Assembly (NCBI GenBank): GCA_964578535.1 | Contig: CAZODI010000001.1 | Span: 1-64,000 of the forward strand | DNA length: 64,000 nt | Source: PHBD01 sp964578535 | GTDB lineage: Bacteria > Desulfobacterota > Syntrophia > Syntrophales > PHBD01 | Reading direction: 5' to 3' | Part shown: positions 1 through 8,308 of the stretch, one piece after another | Layout: each line of letters begins with the position of its first letter | How positions within the stretch are numbered: the first letter of the stretch is position 1 | Notes under the pieces: model-generated | The model's database searches: none | What the model saw: the letters and a program-made list of their open reading frames with translations, nothing else | What the model was told of the DNA's origin: nothing | Translations under genes and position numbers: made by a program

Positions 1-148
1 GAAAAAGCCGCTATTCGCGCTCCGGGAAGCCCCCCTCCCCAACCGACCTTCGCGGTGGACGGGTCCACACGAGACGCGAATTCTGGTTGTTTTCACCCTC
101 TCCTCTGCATCCGCGGGGGCGCGACCGGGGGTTCCCAGAGGAGCAATT

Positions 149-210
149 GGAAAACGTTTCCGGTCCCCAGGCCCTTCGGTTTCAGAAGGCGAAGATAGGA
201 AACGTTTTCG
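149..210. promoter_or_regulatory. Paired AACGTT-centred near-palindromes, possible operator
   Basis: GGAAAACGTTTCC (149-161) and GGAAACGTTTTCG (198-210) are near-palindromes and are almost reverse complements of each other, about 49 bp apart. An AACGTT core is typical of LacI/PurR-family operators, so this may be a two-site operator for the Fe-S gene starting at 378. The pair could also form an RNA stem. No regulator gene is next to it. Bases 1-148 show nothing recognisable. Confidence 0.3.
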
Positions 211-369
211 CGACGGCGGGAGCCCCCGAGGCAGCCCCCGTGCCCCGGTGAAAAGAAATGAGGATGAAAGGGAGATATAGGGACGCTTCCCCTATATTTA
301 AACCCGTGCGGAAAAAAGATTGCGACGGCGGCAGCCCCCGTGCCCCGGCATAAAATGAGGATGAAAGGA
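211..369. repeat. Duplicated leader segment with a palindrome between the copies
   Basis: A segment beginning CGACGGCGG and ending ATGAGGATGAAAGG occurs at about 211-271 and again at about 323-369. Copy 1 has an extra 10-12 bases of a GCCCCCG run. The second copy supplies the Shine-Dalgarno-like AAGGAAG of the gene at 378. Between the copies lies an exact 8-bp inverted repeat, ATATAGGG/CCCTATAT (275-282 and 290-297, 7-nt loop), in an AT-rich patch. It looks like a local tandem duplication of the leader. Confidence 0.55.
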
Positions 370-377
370 AGTTTGTC

Positions 378-1460
378 ATGGACGCCTACGAGAAACTGCG
401 GACCGTTCTGGACGCCCACCCCACCGGGGCGCCCCCGTCCCCTGCCATCGACCGGATCCTCCGGATCCTCTTCGCGCCCGACGAAGCGGCACTGGCTGCC
501 GTCATGAGCTTCGCCCCCCGGCCGGTTCCGGCGATCGCCGCGAAGGCCGGGCTCGATCCCGCGGATGCGGAGCGGATGCTCGAGGCCATGGCAGACCGGG
601 CCGTCGTCTTCTGCCGGGAGAAGGACGGGAAGCGATCCTACGGGCTCCTGCCCACAATCCCGGGTCTCTTCGAGTTTCCCTTCATGAAGGGGAGGAACCG
701 CCCGGAGCACGAGGAGCTGGCGAAGCTCTGGGACGAATACCACCGGGAGGGCCTGGGGGCCTCCTTTTCCGGGAACCCGACCCCCGTGGCCCGGGTGATT
801 CCCGTTGGCGAGTCCCTGGAGCCGGCAGGCCGGGTCCATCCCTACGAGGAGGTGGCGAAGCTCATCGGGGAGGCCGAGTTCATCGGACTCGGCCGGTGCG
901 CCTGCCGCATCGCTGTGGGTGCCTGCAATTCACCGACGGAGACCTGTCTCTTCTTCGACGCCCCGGCCCGGTTTCTCGTCCAGCGGGGATACGCCCGGGA
1001 GGTCGGCCGGGTCGAGGCCCTCCGGGTCCTGGGTGATGCGGAAAAAGCGGGCCTCGTTCATGTCAGCAACAACAGCGCCGACCGGCCGACGTTCCTGTGC
1101 AACTGCTGCCGCTGCTGCTGCACCATCCTCACCTGCAAGACCCAGCTCTCCCTGCCCAACGCCTTCTCAACCAGCGGCTTCCTCGCCCGGGTAGACACGG
1201 ATGCCTGTACGGGCTGCGGGATCTGCGCCGACGAGCGGTGTCCCGTGGGCGCTGTCACAATGGTTGAGGACGTGGCCGTGGTCGCCGTCGAGGCCTGCAT
1301 CGGCTGCGGCCTCTGCGTTACGGGCTGTCCGGCGGAGGCCATCGCCCTGGTGCGGAGGGAGAATCCCCCCGCCGTCTGTGCCGACATTCAGGAAATGGGT
1401 GCCCGGGTCCTCCAGGAAAAAGGGAAGCTGCAGAAATTCCTGGAGGTGATGAAGGGATAG
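378..1460 (+). CDS. 4Fe-4S dicluster ferredoxin-domain protein
   Basis: 360 aa, probably a cytoplasmic electron-transfer or redox-sensing protein. The C-terminus has two classical 4Fe-4S motifs, CTGCGICADERCP (about 275-287) and CIGCGLCVTGCP (about 308-319). Upstream there are extra cysteines in GRCACRIAVGAC and a dense cluster FLCNCCRCCC (about 237-246) that may bind a further metal centre. The N-terminal 100 residues look like a small helical, possibly winged-helix, domain. It starts at ATG 378 with AAGGAAG upstream. Similar proteins are common in anaerobic Deltaproteobacteria, but the partner is not evident here. The domain call is firm; the function is unknown. Confidence 0.8.
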   Translation: MDAYEKLRTVLDAHPTGAPPSPAIDRILRILFAPDEAALAAVMSFAPRPVPAIAAKAGLDPADAERMLEAMADRAVVFCREKDGKRSYGLLPTIPGLFEFPFMKGRNRPEHEELAKLWDEYHREGLGASFSGNPTPVARVIPVGESLEPAGRVHPYEEVAKLIGEAEFIGLGRCACRIAVGACNSPTETCLFFDAPARFLVQRGYAREVGRVEALRVLGDAEKAGLVHVSNNSADRPTFLCNCCRCCCTILTCKTQLSLPNAFSTSGFLARVDTDACTGCGICADERCPVGAVTMVEDVAVVAVEACIGCGLCVTGCPAEAIALVRRENPPAVCADIQEMGARVLQEKGKLQKFLEVMKG

Positions 1461-1553
1461 TCGGAACGGTTGAATGAAGCGCTTTCTTTTGACAAGGCCA
1501 CCGGTTTTCCGTACCCTGACCACCATCAGGATCATGCCAATCAGGAGGCGACC

Positions 1554-1784
1554 ATGAAAAAGAAGGCAGTGAAACGGGATGTGGAAAAGACTGTGACCAG
1601 AGCGGCTTTTGTGCGGAAGCTCCGGCGCCTGGCCGACGATGTCGAGGCGGGACGTCCTTTCCGGATCCAGGTTGCAGGAGAGACGCTGACCGCGCCCGTC
1701 AGCGCGGAGATCAGCATCGAGCACGAACGCGAGGGAGGTGTGGAGGAACTGGAGTTTCAGCTCCGCTGGAAGAAGCGCCGCTGA
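1554..1784 (+). CDS. amphi-Trp domain protein
   Basis: 76 aa small protein ending in a basic -LRWKKRR tail. The pattern of a helical N-terminus, then VEAGRPFRIQVAGETL and LEFQLRWKK, matches the amphi-Trp family, whose molecular role is not established. The start is placed at ATG 1554 because AGGAGGCG precedes it; an upstream ATG at 1470 keeps the frame open but has no ribosome site and adds residues foreign to the family. The preceding Fe-S gene ends 93 bp upstream. Confidence 0.75.
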   Translation: MKKKAVKRDVEKTVTRAAFVRKLRRLADDVEAGRPFRIQVAGETLTAPVSAEISIEHEREGGVEELEFQLRWKKRR

Positions 1785-1858
1785 TCCGGGCGTCCTGTTG
1801 ATCCTTACACGGAAACCCCGGTTCTTTTCCGGACCGGCTTGAGATCGGAGAGACCGCT

Positions 1859-2674
1859 ATGGAATGCCGAATCGCCGAGGCCATCTGCCTGAAGAATCCC
1901 CCCGTGGGCCTCCTGTGGGCCGACGAGAAGCCGGACCGCGCCATGATGTTTCAGGCGGGGAAATGGGGCTGTGTCATGTGGCTTGTGGCGGCCGCAACCA
2001 AAGGCAAGACGGCGGCCTGCGACGTTGCGACGTTCGGATGCGTAGGCGGTGGAGTTGGACTCGGATTCGGCAACCAGTACCGGAACTTTCCCGATGGCGA
2101 AGAAGGATTTTGCCACTTCCTCTCCACGGGGAACGCCGAACGGGAGGGGGGAAAGGAAATGGCCGAGCAGGTTCGCCCGTTTCTTCGTGACGAGGCGTTC
2201 GACCACTTCCTTCACGGCGAGCGTTACATCAAGGATCCCACCCTGGTACGGCGCTTCCTGGCCGTCCTGCCCATGCGGGAGATCCCGGCCCGGTACGTCG
2301 TGTTCAAACCCCTGGCAGAGGTGGACCCCGAACGGGACAACCTCCGGACGGTCATCTTCTTCGCCGATCCGGACCGGCTCTCCGCGCTCGTTGTCCTGGC
2401 CAACTACGGCCGGGGGGACAATGAAAACGTCTTCATCCCTTACGCCGCCGGCTGCCAGACCATCGGCATCTATCCCTACCGGGAGGCCGAGTCTCCCCGT
2501 CCCAGGGCCGTCGCCGGGCTCACGGACCTCTCCGCCCGTCTCTACCTCCGCCGCCAGCTCGGGGACGACCTGCTGACCTTTGCCGTCCCGAGGGCCCTCT
2601 TCGAGGAGATGGAAGGCAACGTGAAAGGCTCCTTCCTGGAGCGATCCACCTGGCAGGGATTGCAGAAAGGCTGA
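1859..2674 (+). CDS. DUF169 family protein
   Basis: 271 aa. The N-terminal segment (NPPVGLLWADEKPD, then a Cys/Gly-rich stretch around KTAACDVATFGCVGGG) and the later FADPDRLSALVVLANYGR are characteristic of the DUF169 family of anaerobic bacteria and archaea. No biochemical function is established; the conserved cysteines (Cys7, Cys12 and about Cys61) suggest a metal or Fe-S site. No signal peptide is seen. Its stop codon lies inside the left end of an intergenic repeat (2669-2786), so the repeat has shaped the gene's 3' end. Confidence 0.8.
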   Translation: MECRIAEAICLKNPPVGLLWADEKPDRAMMFQAGKWGCVMWLVAAATKGKTAACDVATFGCVGGGVGLGFGNQYRNFPDGEEGFCHFLSTGNAEREGGKEMAEQVRPFLRDEAFDHFLHGERYIKDPTLVRRFLAVLPMREIPARYVVFKPLAEVDPERDNLRTVIFFADPDRLSALVVLANYGRGDNENVFIPYAAGCQTIGIYPYREAESPRPRAVAGLTDLSARLYLRRQLGDDLLTFAVPRALFEEMEGNVKGSFLERSTWQGLQKG

Positions 2675-2786
2675 TGAAAGGGCGTGTGCTGCGTTGGCAT
2701 TATCCAGTGCCACCGGACGTACTCAAAAATACGCCTTGCGGCCCGGGATTTCAGGCGCCCGGCATTCAACCCTTTTTTGAGCGGCC
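2669..2786. repeat. Degenerate type-1 GTACG-core palindromic repeat
   Basis: This 118-bp element begins GGCTGATGAAAG, ends TTTTTTGAGCGGCC and carries CTGCGTTGGC and CGGGATTTCAGGCGCC inside, matching the better-preserved copies at 7955-8074 and 8095-8216. The core is CGGACGTACTCAAAAATACGCC. Its left end overlaps the stop codon of the DUF169 gene. The rest of the gap to 2970 (about 2787-2945) shows nothing recognisable. Confidence 0.65.
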
Positions 2787-2970
2787 TTGAAGGGGCGCCT
2801 GCAGATTCCCATTTTCACCCGATATCCCTTTCCCGGCATCATCGTCCTTGAATTTCCCCCGCCGTTCCTGTACGCAGAGCCAGTCGGCTTCCCTTGCTGA
2901 CCGGCAGGAGGACGGCCCGGTTCAGCCGGGAGTTTTCTACCCAGCAAATCGAGAGGAGGACTCGGATACC

Positions 2971-3981
2971 ATGAAACGAACGGTGTTGATCCTGTTGTCC
3001 CTGGCCATGGTTACGTTCCTGGCGGGGTGCGGAGGGGGCGACAAGCCCGCGGCAACCGGCAAAGGGGAAGCAAAGGTGGAACTGAAGCTGGCCTCCATGA
3101 CCCCCACGAGCCATACCTACAACCAGGGGGCGGCAAAGTTCGTCGAACTGGTCAAGCAGCGCTCGAACGGGCGCATCGACATCAAGATCTATCCCGAGGG
3201 GCAGCTCGGCAAGGGAGAGCGGGAACTGCTGGAGGCGATCCAGCAGGGAACCATCGACGTCTATGTCGGCTCCACGGCCCCGTTGAGCGGATTCAGCGTC
3301 GCCATGGGGATTCTGGACCTGCCGTTCCTGTTCCGTGACTATGCCCATGTGGACACGGTCCTCGATGGTCCTATCGGGCGCCAGCTCATGGACGAGATCG
3401 AGAAGTCCGGCATGAAGGGCCTGGCCTTCTGGGAGAACGGCTTCCGGAACCTGACGAACTCGAAGCGGGCCGTCAAAGCGCCGGCCGACGCGAAAGGGCT
3501 GAAGATCCGGACCCAGGAGAACAAGATCCATATCGCCGCCTGGAAGGCCGTCGGCGTCAACGCCGTTCCCATGGCCTGGGGTGAGGTCTACGGAGCGCTG
3601 CAGCAGAAGGCCATCGACGGCCAGGAGAACCCGATCGCGGTTATTTATTCCGTGAAGCTCAACGAGGTCCAGAAGTACCTGACCCTGAGCCAGCATGTCT
3701 ACTCACCGGCGATGATCATCTTCAGCCTGAAGAAGTGGCAGGCTTTCTCGAAGGAGGACCAGGACCTGCTCCTGAAGGCGGCCCTGGAGACGGCGGCGTA
3801 CCAGCGGAAGCTGGGCCGCGACAACGAGGCGAAGCAGATTGCCGAACTGGCCGAGCGGGGCATGGCGGTCACGAAGGACGTGGATAAGGCGGCCTGGCTG
3901 AAGGCCATGAAGCCGGCCCTGGAGGAATTCATTCCCCAGTTCGGCAAGGACCGCGTGGACGCCATCCAGGCCGTGAAATAG
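2971..3981 (+). CDS. dctP: TRAP transporter substrate-binding lipoprotein DctP
   Basis: 336 aa periplasmic solute receptor of a tripartite ATP-independent (TRAP) transporter, which delivers carboxylate-type ligands to the DctQM permease. It has a lipoprotein signal (MKRTVLILLSLAMVTFLAGC, lipobox LAGC), so it should be membrane-anchored. The fold signatures include the GQLGKGERELLEAIQQGTID region, the GLKIRTQEN segment with the usual binding-site Arg, and the DGQENP motif. The start is ATG 2971 behind GAGGAGGA; the frame is open to 2848 without a plausible start. The permease genes follow directly. The ligand cannot be predicted, though organic or short-chain acids are likely. Confidence 0.9.
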   Translation: MKRTVLILLSLAMVTFLAGCGGGDKPAATGKGEAKVELKLASMTPTSHTYNQGAAKFVELVKQRSNGRIDIKIYPEGQLGKGERELLEAIQQGTIDVYVGSTAPLSGFSVAMGILDLPFLFRDYAHVDTVLDGPIGRQLMDEIEKSGMKGLAFWENGFRNLTNSKRAVKAPADAKGLKIRTQENKIHIAAWKAVGVNAVPMAWGEVYGALQQKAIDGQENPIAVIYSVKLNEVQKYLTLSQHVYSPAMIIFSLKKWQAFSKEDQDLLLKAALETAAYQRKLGRDNEAKQIAELAERGMAVTKDVDKAAWLKAMKPALEEFIPQFGKDRVDAIQAVK

Positions 3982-3989
3982 CGGGAGCG

Positions 3990-4484
3990 GTGTTTTCCGT
4001 GTCCGCCCTGGCAAGGCTGAACGGTTGGCTCGCCCGGGCTGCGGAGGTGGCCCTCGTCGGTTTCATGGCGGTCATCGCCGTCATCATCCCTTACGAGGTG
4101 TTCGGCCGTTATGTCCTGGGGGAGATGCCCGCCTGGTCCGGCGAGGCCGCGACCTTTGCCCTGGTCTGGGTGACCATGATGGGCGGCGCCGCGGGTCTCC
4201 GGCGGGGTTACCGCATCGGCATCACCATCCTGTATGAAAAACTGCCTGCCGGGGCCGCCCGGGCCGTGCGCGTCGGCGCGGACGTCCTGGTCCTGGGATT
4301 CTTCCTGGTCATGGCCGTTTACGGCGCCGACCAGACCCTGATCAACGTCCGGCAGACGTCGCCGGCCATGGGGCTTCCCATGGCTGTTCCTTACGCGGCC
4401 CTGCCCGTGGGGTTCGCCCTGATGTTCCTTTTCACCCTGGAGGAGACGATCCTGCTCCTCCAGGGTCCGCGCCGGGAGGGTTGA
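3990..4484 (+). CDS. dctQ: TRAP transporter small permease DctQ
   Basis: 164 aa with four predicted membrane helices (about 17-38, 50-70, 93-112 and 130-150), the size and topology of the small DctQ subunit. Typical residues are the VFGRYVLG and WSGEAATFALVWVTMMGGA segments. It probably starts with GTG 3990, eight bases after dctP; GTG 3999 is an alternative. It sits between dctP and dctM in a clear three-gene operon. Confidence 0.87.
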   Translation: MFSVSALARLNGWLARAAEVALVGFMAVIAVIIPYEVFGRYVLGEMPAWSGEAATFALVWVTMMGGAAGLRRGYRIGITILYEKLPAGAARAVRVGADVLVLGFFLVMAVYGADQTLINVRQTSPAMGLPMAVPYAALPVGFALMFLFTLEETILLLQGPRREG

Positions 4485-4487
4485 CCC

Positions 4488-5774
4488 ATGCTGGCGGCCT
4501 TCCTGGTCCTTTTCGTTCTCCTGATCGCCATCGGCGCTCCCATCGCCGTTGCCCTCGGCGGGTCCGCACTGGGCTACGTGCTCTTTCAGGACGGCCTCTC
4601 CCTCACACTCCTCGTCCAGACCGCCTTCGCCGGCATGTCGTCCTTTCCGCTCCTGGCCATTCCCCTGTTCATGCTGGCGGGAAACCTGATGAACGAGGGC
4701 GGTATCACGGAGGACCTGGTCCGCTTCGCCCGGCTGGCCATGGGCCACGTAAGCGGCGGCCTCGGCCTGGCGACGATCCTGGCCAGCGCCATCTTCGCGG
4801 CCATCTCCGGCTCCGCCGTGGCGACGGCGGTGGCCATCGGCGCCGTCATGCTGCCGGCGATGCACGCCGCGGGCTACGACGATGACGTCTCCGCCGCGGT
4901 GACGGCGACGGCCTCCTGCATGGGGCCCGTCATTCCGCCCAGCATCCCCTTCATCATCTATGGCGTTCTCGCCAACGTCTCCATCGCGTCCCTCTTCCTG
5001 GCGGGGATCTTGCCGGGCATCCTCCTGGGGGCGGCCCTGATGGGCTACATGGTCCTGACGGCCCGCCGGAGGGGATACCCCTTCGGGGAGCGGACGCGGA
5101 TCCTGGATCTCGTGAAGGGAACCGTCCGGGCGCTGCCGGCGCTGCTCATGCCGGTCCTCATCGTGGGGGGCATCCTGGGCGGCGTCTTCACGCCCACGGA
5201 GGCCGCGGGAGTGGCGGTGGTTTACGCCCTCGCGGTGGGGGTGTTGTTCTACCGGAAGATCCGCCTCCGCCGCCTGCCGGCGGTACTCCTGGCGGCGGGG
5301 CTGGAGACGGCGGTGGTGATGCTGCTCCTGGGGCTGTCGGAGCCCTTTGCCTGGGTGGTGGCGGTGGAGCAGGTCCCTCTGAAGGCCGTCGACTTTCTCG
5401 CGGAGTGGAGCACGTCGCCGGTCGTCTTCCTGCTCCTGGTCAACCTGTTCCTGCTCCTCGTCGGGATCCCCATGGAGACGGCGCCGGCCCTGACGATCGT
5501 CACGCCGGTCCTGGCGCCCATGGCCGAGCGGATGGGGATCGACCCCGTCCATTTCGGCGTCATCGTGTGCTTCAACCTCGTCCTGGGCCTCATCACGCCC
5601 CCTGTCGGAGGCGTCCTGTTCTCCATCTGCAGCATCTCCGGCCTTTCCCTGGAACGCCTGAGCCGGGCCATCTGGATCCCCTTCGTGATCGCCGTGGCGG
5701 TGCTCCTCATGGTCACGTTCATTCCCGCCCTGAGCACCCTGATTCCGTCGACGTTCCTGACCGGCAGGCCTTAG
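4488..5774 (+). CDS. dctM: TRAP transporter large permease DctM
   Basis: 428 aa polytopic membrane protein (about 12 helices) forming the Na+- or H+-coupled translocation channel of the TRAP system. Family motifs include FPLLAIPLFMLAGNLM near the N-terminus, SGSAVATAVAIG, MGPVIPPSIPFIIYG and the C-terminal GLITPPVGGVLF. ATG 4488 is four bases after the dctQ stop. The stop codon overlaps the stop of the convergent gene on the other strand (5771-5774), with no terminator between them. Confidence 0.92.
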   Translation: MLAAFLVLFVLLIAIGAPIAVALGGSALGYVLFQDGLSLTLLVQTAFAGMSSFPLLAIPLFMLAGNLMNEGGITEDLVRFARLAMGHVSGGLGLATILASAIFAAISGSAVATAVAIGAVMLPAMHAAGYDDDVSAAVTATASCMGPVIPPSIPFIIYGVLANVSIASLFLAGILPGILLGAALMGYMVLTARRRGYPFGERTRILDLVKGTVRALPALLMPVLIVGGILGGVFTPTEAAGVAVVYALAVGVLFYRKIRLRRLPAVLLAAGLETAVVMLLLGLSEPFAWVVAVEQVPLKAVDFLAEWSTSPVVFLLLVNLFLLLVGIPMETAPALTIVTPVLAPMAERMGIDPVHFGVIVCFNLVLGLITPPVGGVLFSICSISGLSLERLSRAIWIPFVIAVAVLLMVTFIPALSTLIPSTFLTGRP

Positions 5775-6685
5775 TGCCCCGACCGCCCGCGGGTTCTGTA
5801 AAGCCGCAGCGGGATGATGACGGCGAAGTAGGGGATCAGGTACATCGCCGCCACCGTGGGCTCCAGGGGGCCGAAGAACCGGGAGGCGAAGACGATGACC
5901 AGGACGTTGTTGATGTTGCCGGCGGCCACGGCCCCGGCAAGCCGGTCCTCGACGGGTCCCTTCCTGAAAAGCAGTCCCCCCGGAACGATGAAAAGGGCGC
6001 AGAGGATGGTCGCCACGACGGTTGCCTCGATCAGGAGGGCCGGCTCCCGGCGGAAGAATTCCGCGTACTGCGAGAAGACCCCGAGGTTGATCAGGGCAAA
6101 CAGCAAAAGCGAAAGCGGATAATTCAGCTTCAGGAGCGGCGGCAGTGTCCGGGGCGCCCAACGCCGGAGGATCTCGACGGCGATGATGGGGACGAAGATC
6201 ACCGTGGCCAGCATCCGGATCATGCCTGCGAAGGAGAGCTCCACTGCCTGCCCCAGGAACAGCTCGATCAGGAGCGGGAGTGTGACGGGAACCAGGGGAG
6301 AGGTGGTCACGACCATGACCATCACCAGGGCGCTGTTCCCTCCAACCACGCCGGAGATGAAGGGGGCCGTGACCCCCGTGGAGACGGCCGCCAGGAGGAG
6401 CGCCGACATGGCATAAGCCGGGGCCAAAACGAGGAAAAGCCCGTAGACCGCCGCCGGCAGGAGAATCAGTTTGAAGAGCGTGAAGATCACGATCGCGCCG
6501 GGCGACCTCTTGAGCAGAGCCCCGATTTCGTCAAGCCGGACCGTGAGGAAACTCAGGAAGAAAACGAGCATCAGCAGGTGCTGTGGATAGGGCCGGAACG
6601 GCTCCCCGAGGTCGGGAAAAAGGACGGCCGCCAGGATGGAGGTGTAGACGACCAGGAGGAGTACGTAGTCCTTTGCTCGCAGCAT
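5771..6685 (-). CDS. Bile acid:sodium symporter (BASS)-family membrane protein
   Basis: About 304 aa with roughly ten hydrophobic helices. The layout and motifs, such as STGVTAPFISGVVGGNSAL and the C-terminal AVAAGNINNVLVIVFASRFFGP, fit the bile acid:sodium symporter/BASS superfamily, which moves organic anions. The start is placed at the ATG whose first base is 6685 because AAGGA lies upstream; an in-frame ATG at 6709 has no ribosome site. It is convergent with the TRAP operon. The substrate is unknown. Confidence 0.7.
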   Translation of the reverse strand: MLRAKDYVLLLVVYTSILAAVLFPDLGEPFRPYPQHLLMLVFFLSFLTVRLDEIGALLKRSPGAIVIFTLFKLILLPAAVYGLFLVLAPAYAMSALLLAAVSTGVTAPFISGVVGGNSALVMVMVVTTSPLVPVTLPLLIELFLGQAVELSFAGMIRMLATVIFVPIIAVEILRRWAPRTLPPLLKLNYPLSLLLFALINLGVFSQYAEFFRREPALLIEATVVATILCALFIVPGGLLFRKGPVEDRLAGAVAAGNINNVLVIVFASRFFGPLEPTVAAMYLIPYFAVIIPLRLYRTRGRSGH

Positions 6686-6906
6686 GACGATCCTTGATGC
6701 CGGCCCCATGGATGCAAACGGTGGGTGGGGACCGGAGAGGCGACACTGTATCCGATCCCTCTCCGGTTGTCAGGGGTTATTTCCGGTTCATCCGAACGGG
6801 TCCCGGGAGGCCGGGGGCAGCCCGGTCCGGCCTGGAGGCATGCCGTTCCGGTTGCCTCATGCGGAAAGGGGAACCGGCCGGTGATCATCCGCCGACGATA
6901 TATTCG

Positions 6907-6936
6907 TTGCCTCCATCTTCCTGAATCATGTAATAT
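6907..6936 (+). promoter_or_regulatory. Sigma-70-type promoter for the KASIII-like gene
   Basis: TTGCCT (6907-6912) and TAATAT (6931-6936) are separated by 18 bp, placing transcription start about 28 bases before ATG 6972. Nothing else recognisable lies in the 286-bp gap from 6686. Confidence 0.5.
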
Positions 6937-6971
6937 CAATCCCCTATTGTCGCGGACGGAGGAAGGATACC

Positions 6972-7952
6972 ATGAAGAGCGCCGTCATCCGCGCCACCGG
7001 CAGCCACGTGCCGGATCGGGCCGTTGCCAACGAGGAGCTGGAACAGTTTTCCCCGGAGGCCCGGGAATTGATTTTCCAGAAGACCGGAGTCCGCTCCCGG
7101 AGGCATGCCGCCCCCGGCGAGTGCACCTCCGATCTGGCGATTAAAGCAGCCGGGACCTGTCTGGACCGGGCCGGTTTCCCGGCGGATGAACTGGACGCCG
7201 TCGTGGTGGCCACCTCTTCCCCGGACCGGATGCAGCCGGCCACGGCGACGAAGGTCCAGCATGACCTGGGGGCGAGGAAAGCCTTCGCCTTCGACATTAA
7301 CTCCGTCTGTTCCGGCAGCACCTTCGGCATTGCCCTGGCGGACGCCTTCCTCCGTTCCGGGCAGGCGCGAAATCTCCTTCTGGTCGGTTCTGAGGTCTAT
7401 TCGAAAATCACCAATCCGAAGGATTTCTCCTCTTATCCATTCTTCGGAGACGGTGCCGGGGCGATTCTCTTCATGGCGGAGGAGGACTCGGGCCGGGGAG
7501 TGCTCCGCTCCTGCATGCAGAGTGACGGCGGCCTGTCCGACATGATCTGCGTCCCCGCCGGCGGGACGATGCTTCCCTTCGATCGGATGACGTCTCCCCG
7601 GCAGGCCTATTTCCGGATGAAAGGGGTCGATGTCTTCGGCTTCGCCGTGGAGAAGGGGCCGGAGATCATCCGGCGGCTCCTGTCAGAGGCCGGTGTGGCC
7701 CCGGGCGACGTGGCCGGATACCTGTGCCACCAGGCCAACATCAACATCATCCGCAGGATCGCCGAGGCGCTGGAGGTGCCGGTCGAGCGCTTCTTCGTGA
7801 ACATTCACGAATACGGCAATACCGCGGGGGCGTCGGTCCTGATCGCCCTGGACGAGGCCCTGGCGGCAGGTGCCGTCGGCCCCGGGGATCTTGTTGTGAC
7901 GGTGTCGTTTGGGGGGGGGTTGTCGTGGGGGGCGAATCTCATCCGCCTGTAG
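6972..7952 (+). CDS. 3-oxoacyl-ACP synthase III-like ketosynthase (KASIII)
   Basis: 326 aa thiolase-fold enzyme that would condense an acyl-CoA with malonyl-ACP or a malonyl-CoA-like extender. The Cys-His-Asn catalytic triad is visible: Cys113 in NSVCSGSTFG, His253 in CHQANINI and Asn283 in YGNTAGAS. GDGAGAILF and the C-terminal VSFGGGLSWG also fit. The length matches FabH (about 320 aa). ATG 6972 follows GGAGGAAGG. An acyl carrier protein and a PHA synthase follow after a repeat-filled gap, so a dedicated role rather than bulk fatty-acid initiation is plausible, but that is inference. Confidence 0.87.
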   Translation: MKSAVIRATGSHVPDRAVANEELEQFSPEARELIFQKTGVRSRRHAAPGECTSDLAIKAAGTCLDRAGFPADELDAVVVATSSPDRMQPATATKVQHDLGARKAFAFDINSVCSGSTFGIALADAFLRSGQARNLLLVGSEVYSKITNPKDFSSYPFFGDGAGAILFMAEEDSGRGVLRSCMQSDGGLSDMICVPAGGTMLPFDRMTSPRQAYFRMKGVDVFGFAVEKGPEIIRRLLSEAGVAPGDVAGYLCHQANINIIRRIAEALEVPVERFFVNIHEYGNTAGASVLIALDEALAAGAVGPGDLVVTVSFGGGLSWGANLIRL

Positions 7953-7954
7953 CC

Positions 7955-8074
7955 GGCTGTTGAAAAACGCCCATCTGCTTCGTTTCCCTCGTCCCTCGCA
8001 GCTCGACGTACGAAACAGTACGACTCGCAGCTCGGGACTTCGGGGGCCTCGCATCTGGACATTTTTGAACAGCC
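7955..8074. repeat. Type-1 GTACG-core palindromic repeat, full copy
   Basis: A 120-bp element starting 3 bases after the KASIII stop. The terminal inverted repeats are GGCTGTTGAAAAA and TTTTTGAACAGCC (12 of 13 pair). The centre is the palindrome CGACGTACGAAACAGTACG, flanked by GCAGCTCG/CTCGCAGC-type arms. It would fold into one long hairpin in RNA or ssDNA. There is no ORF inside. Confidence 0.8.
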
Positions 8075-8094
8075 GTAAGAAACGAGAAGCAGGC

Positions 8095-8216
8095 GGGCCG
8101 CTGAAAAGAGGTCGTCTGCTGCGTTGCCCTTATCCCGTACCGCTCGACGTACGAAACAGTACGACTCGCGGCTCGGGATTTCGGGCGCCTTGCATCCAAC
8201 CCCTTTTGAACGGCCC
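8095..8216. repeat. Type-1 GTACG-core palindromic repeat, second copy
   Basis: A 122-bp element in the same orientation as the copy at 7955. The ends are GGGCCGCTGAAAAG and CTTTTGAACGGCCC; the core CTCGACGTACGAAACAGTACG is identical to that of the first copy. Arms and ends differ but with compensating changes, which points to selection for, or gene conversion of, the pairing. Confidence 0.8.
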
Positions 8217-8237
8217 GGAGAAGCAGGAAAATAGGCC

Positions 8238-8278
8238 GGCTGTTGAAAAACGCCCATCTGCTTCGTTTCCCTCGTCCC
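8238..8278. repeat. Truncated type-1 repeat (left 41 bp)
   Basis: These 41 bases are identical to the first 41 bases of the copy at 7955 (7955-7995) and stop abruptly before the palindromic core. The remaining sequence up to ATG 8309 belongs to the leader of the acyl carrier protein gene. It indicates recent duplication and deletion within the array. Confidence 0.8.
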
Positions 8279-8308
8279 GCTGAAAATAATCGCATGAGGT
8301 GAACACCC

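Noticed and set aside
3699..6161. Very long open frame on the minus strand opposite the TRAP genes (820 codons).
   Set aside because: Composition is Arg/Gly/His/Asp-rich low complexity, as expected from the antisense of GC-rich genes. The plus strand holds clear dctP, dctQ and dctM.
7955..8278. The repeats as a CRISPR array.
   Set aside because: Units are about 120 bp palindromes with no regular spacers, and no cas genes are present.
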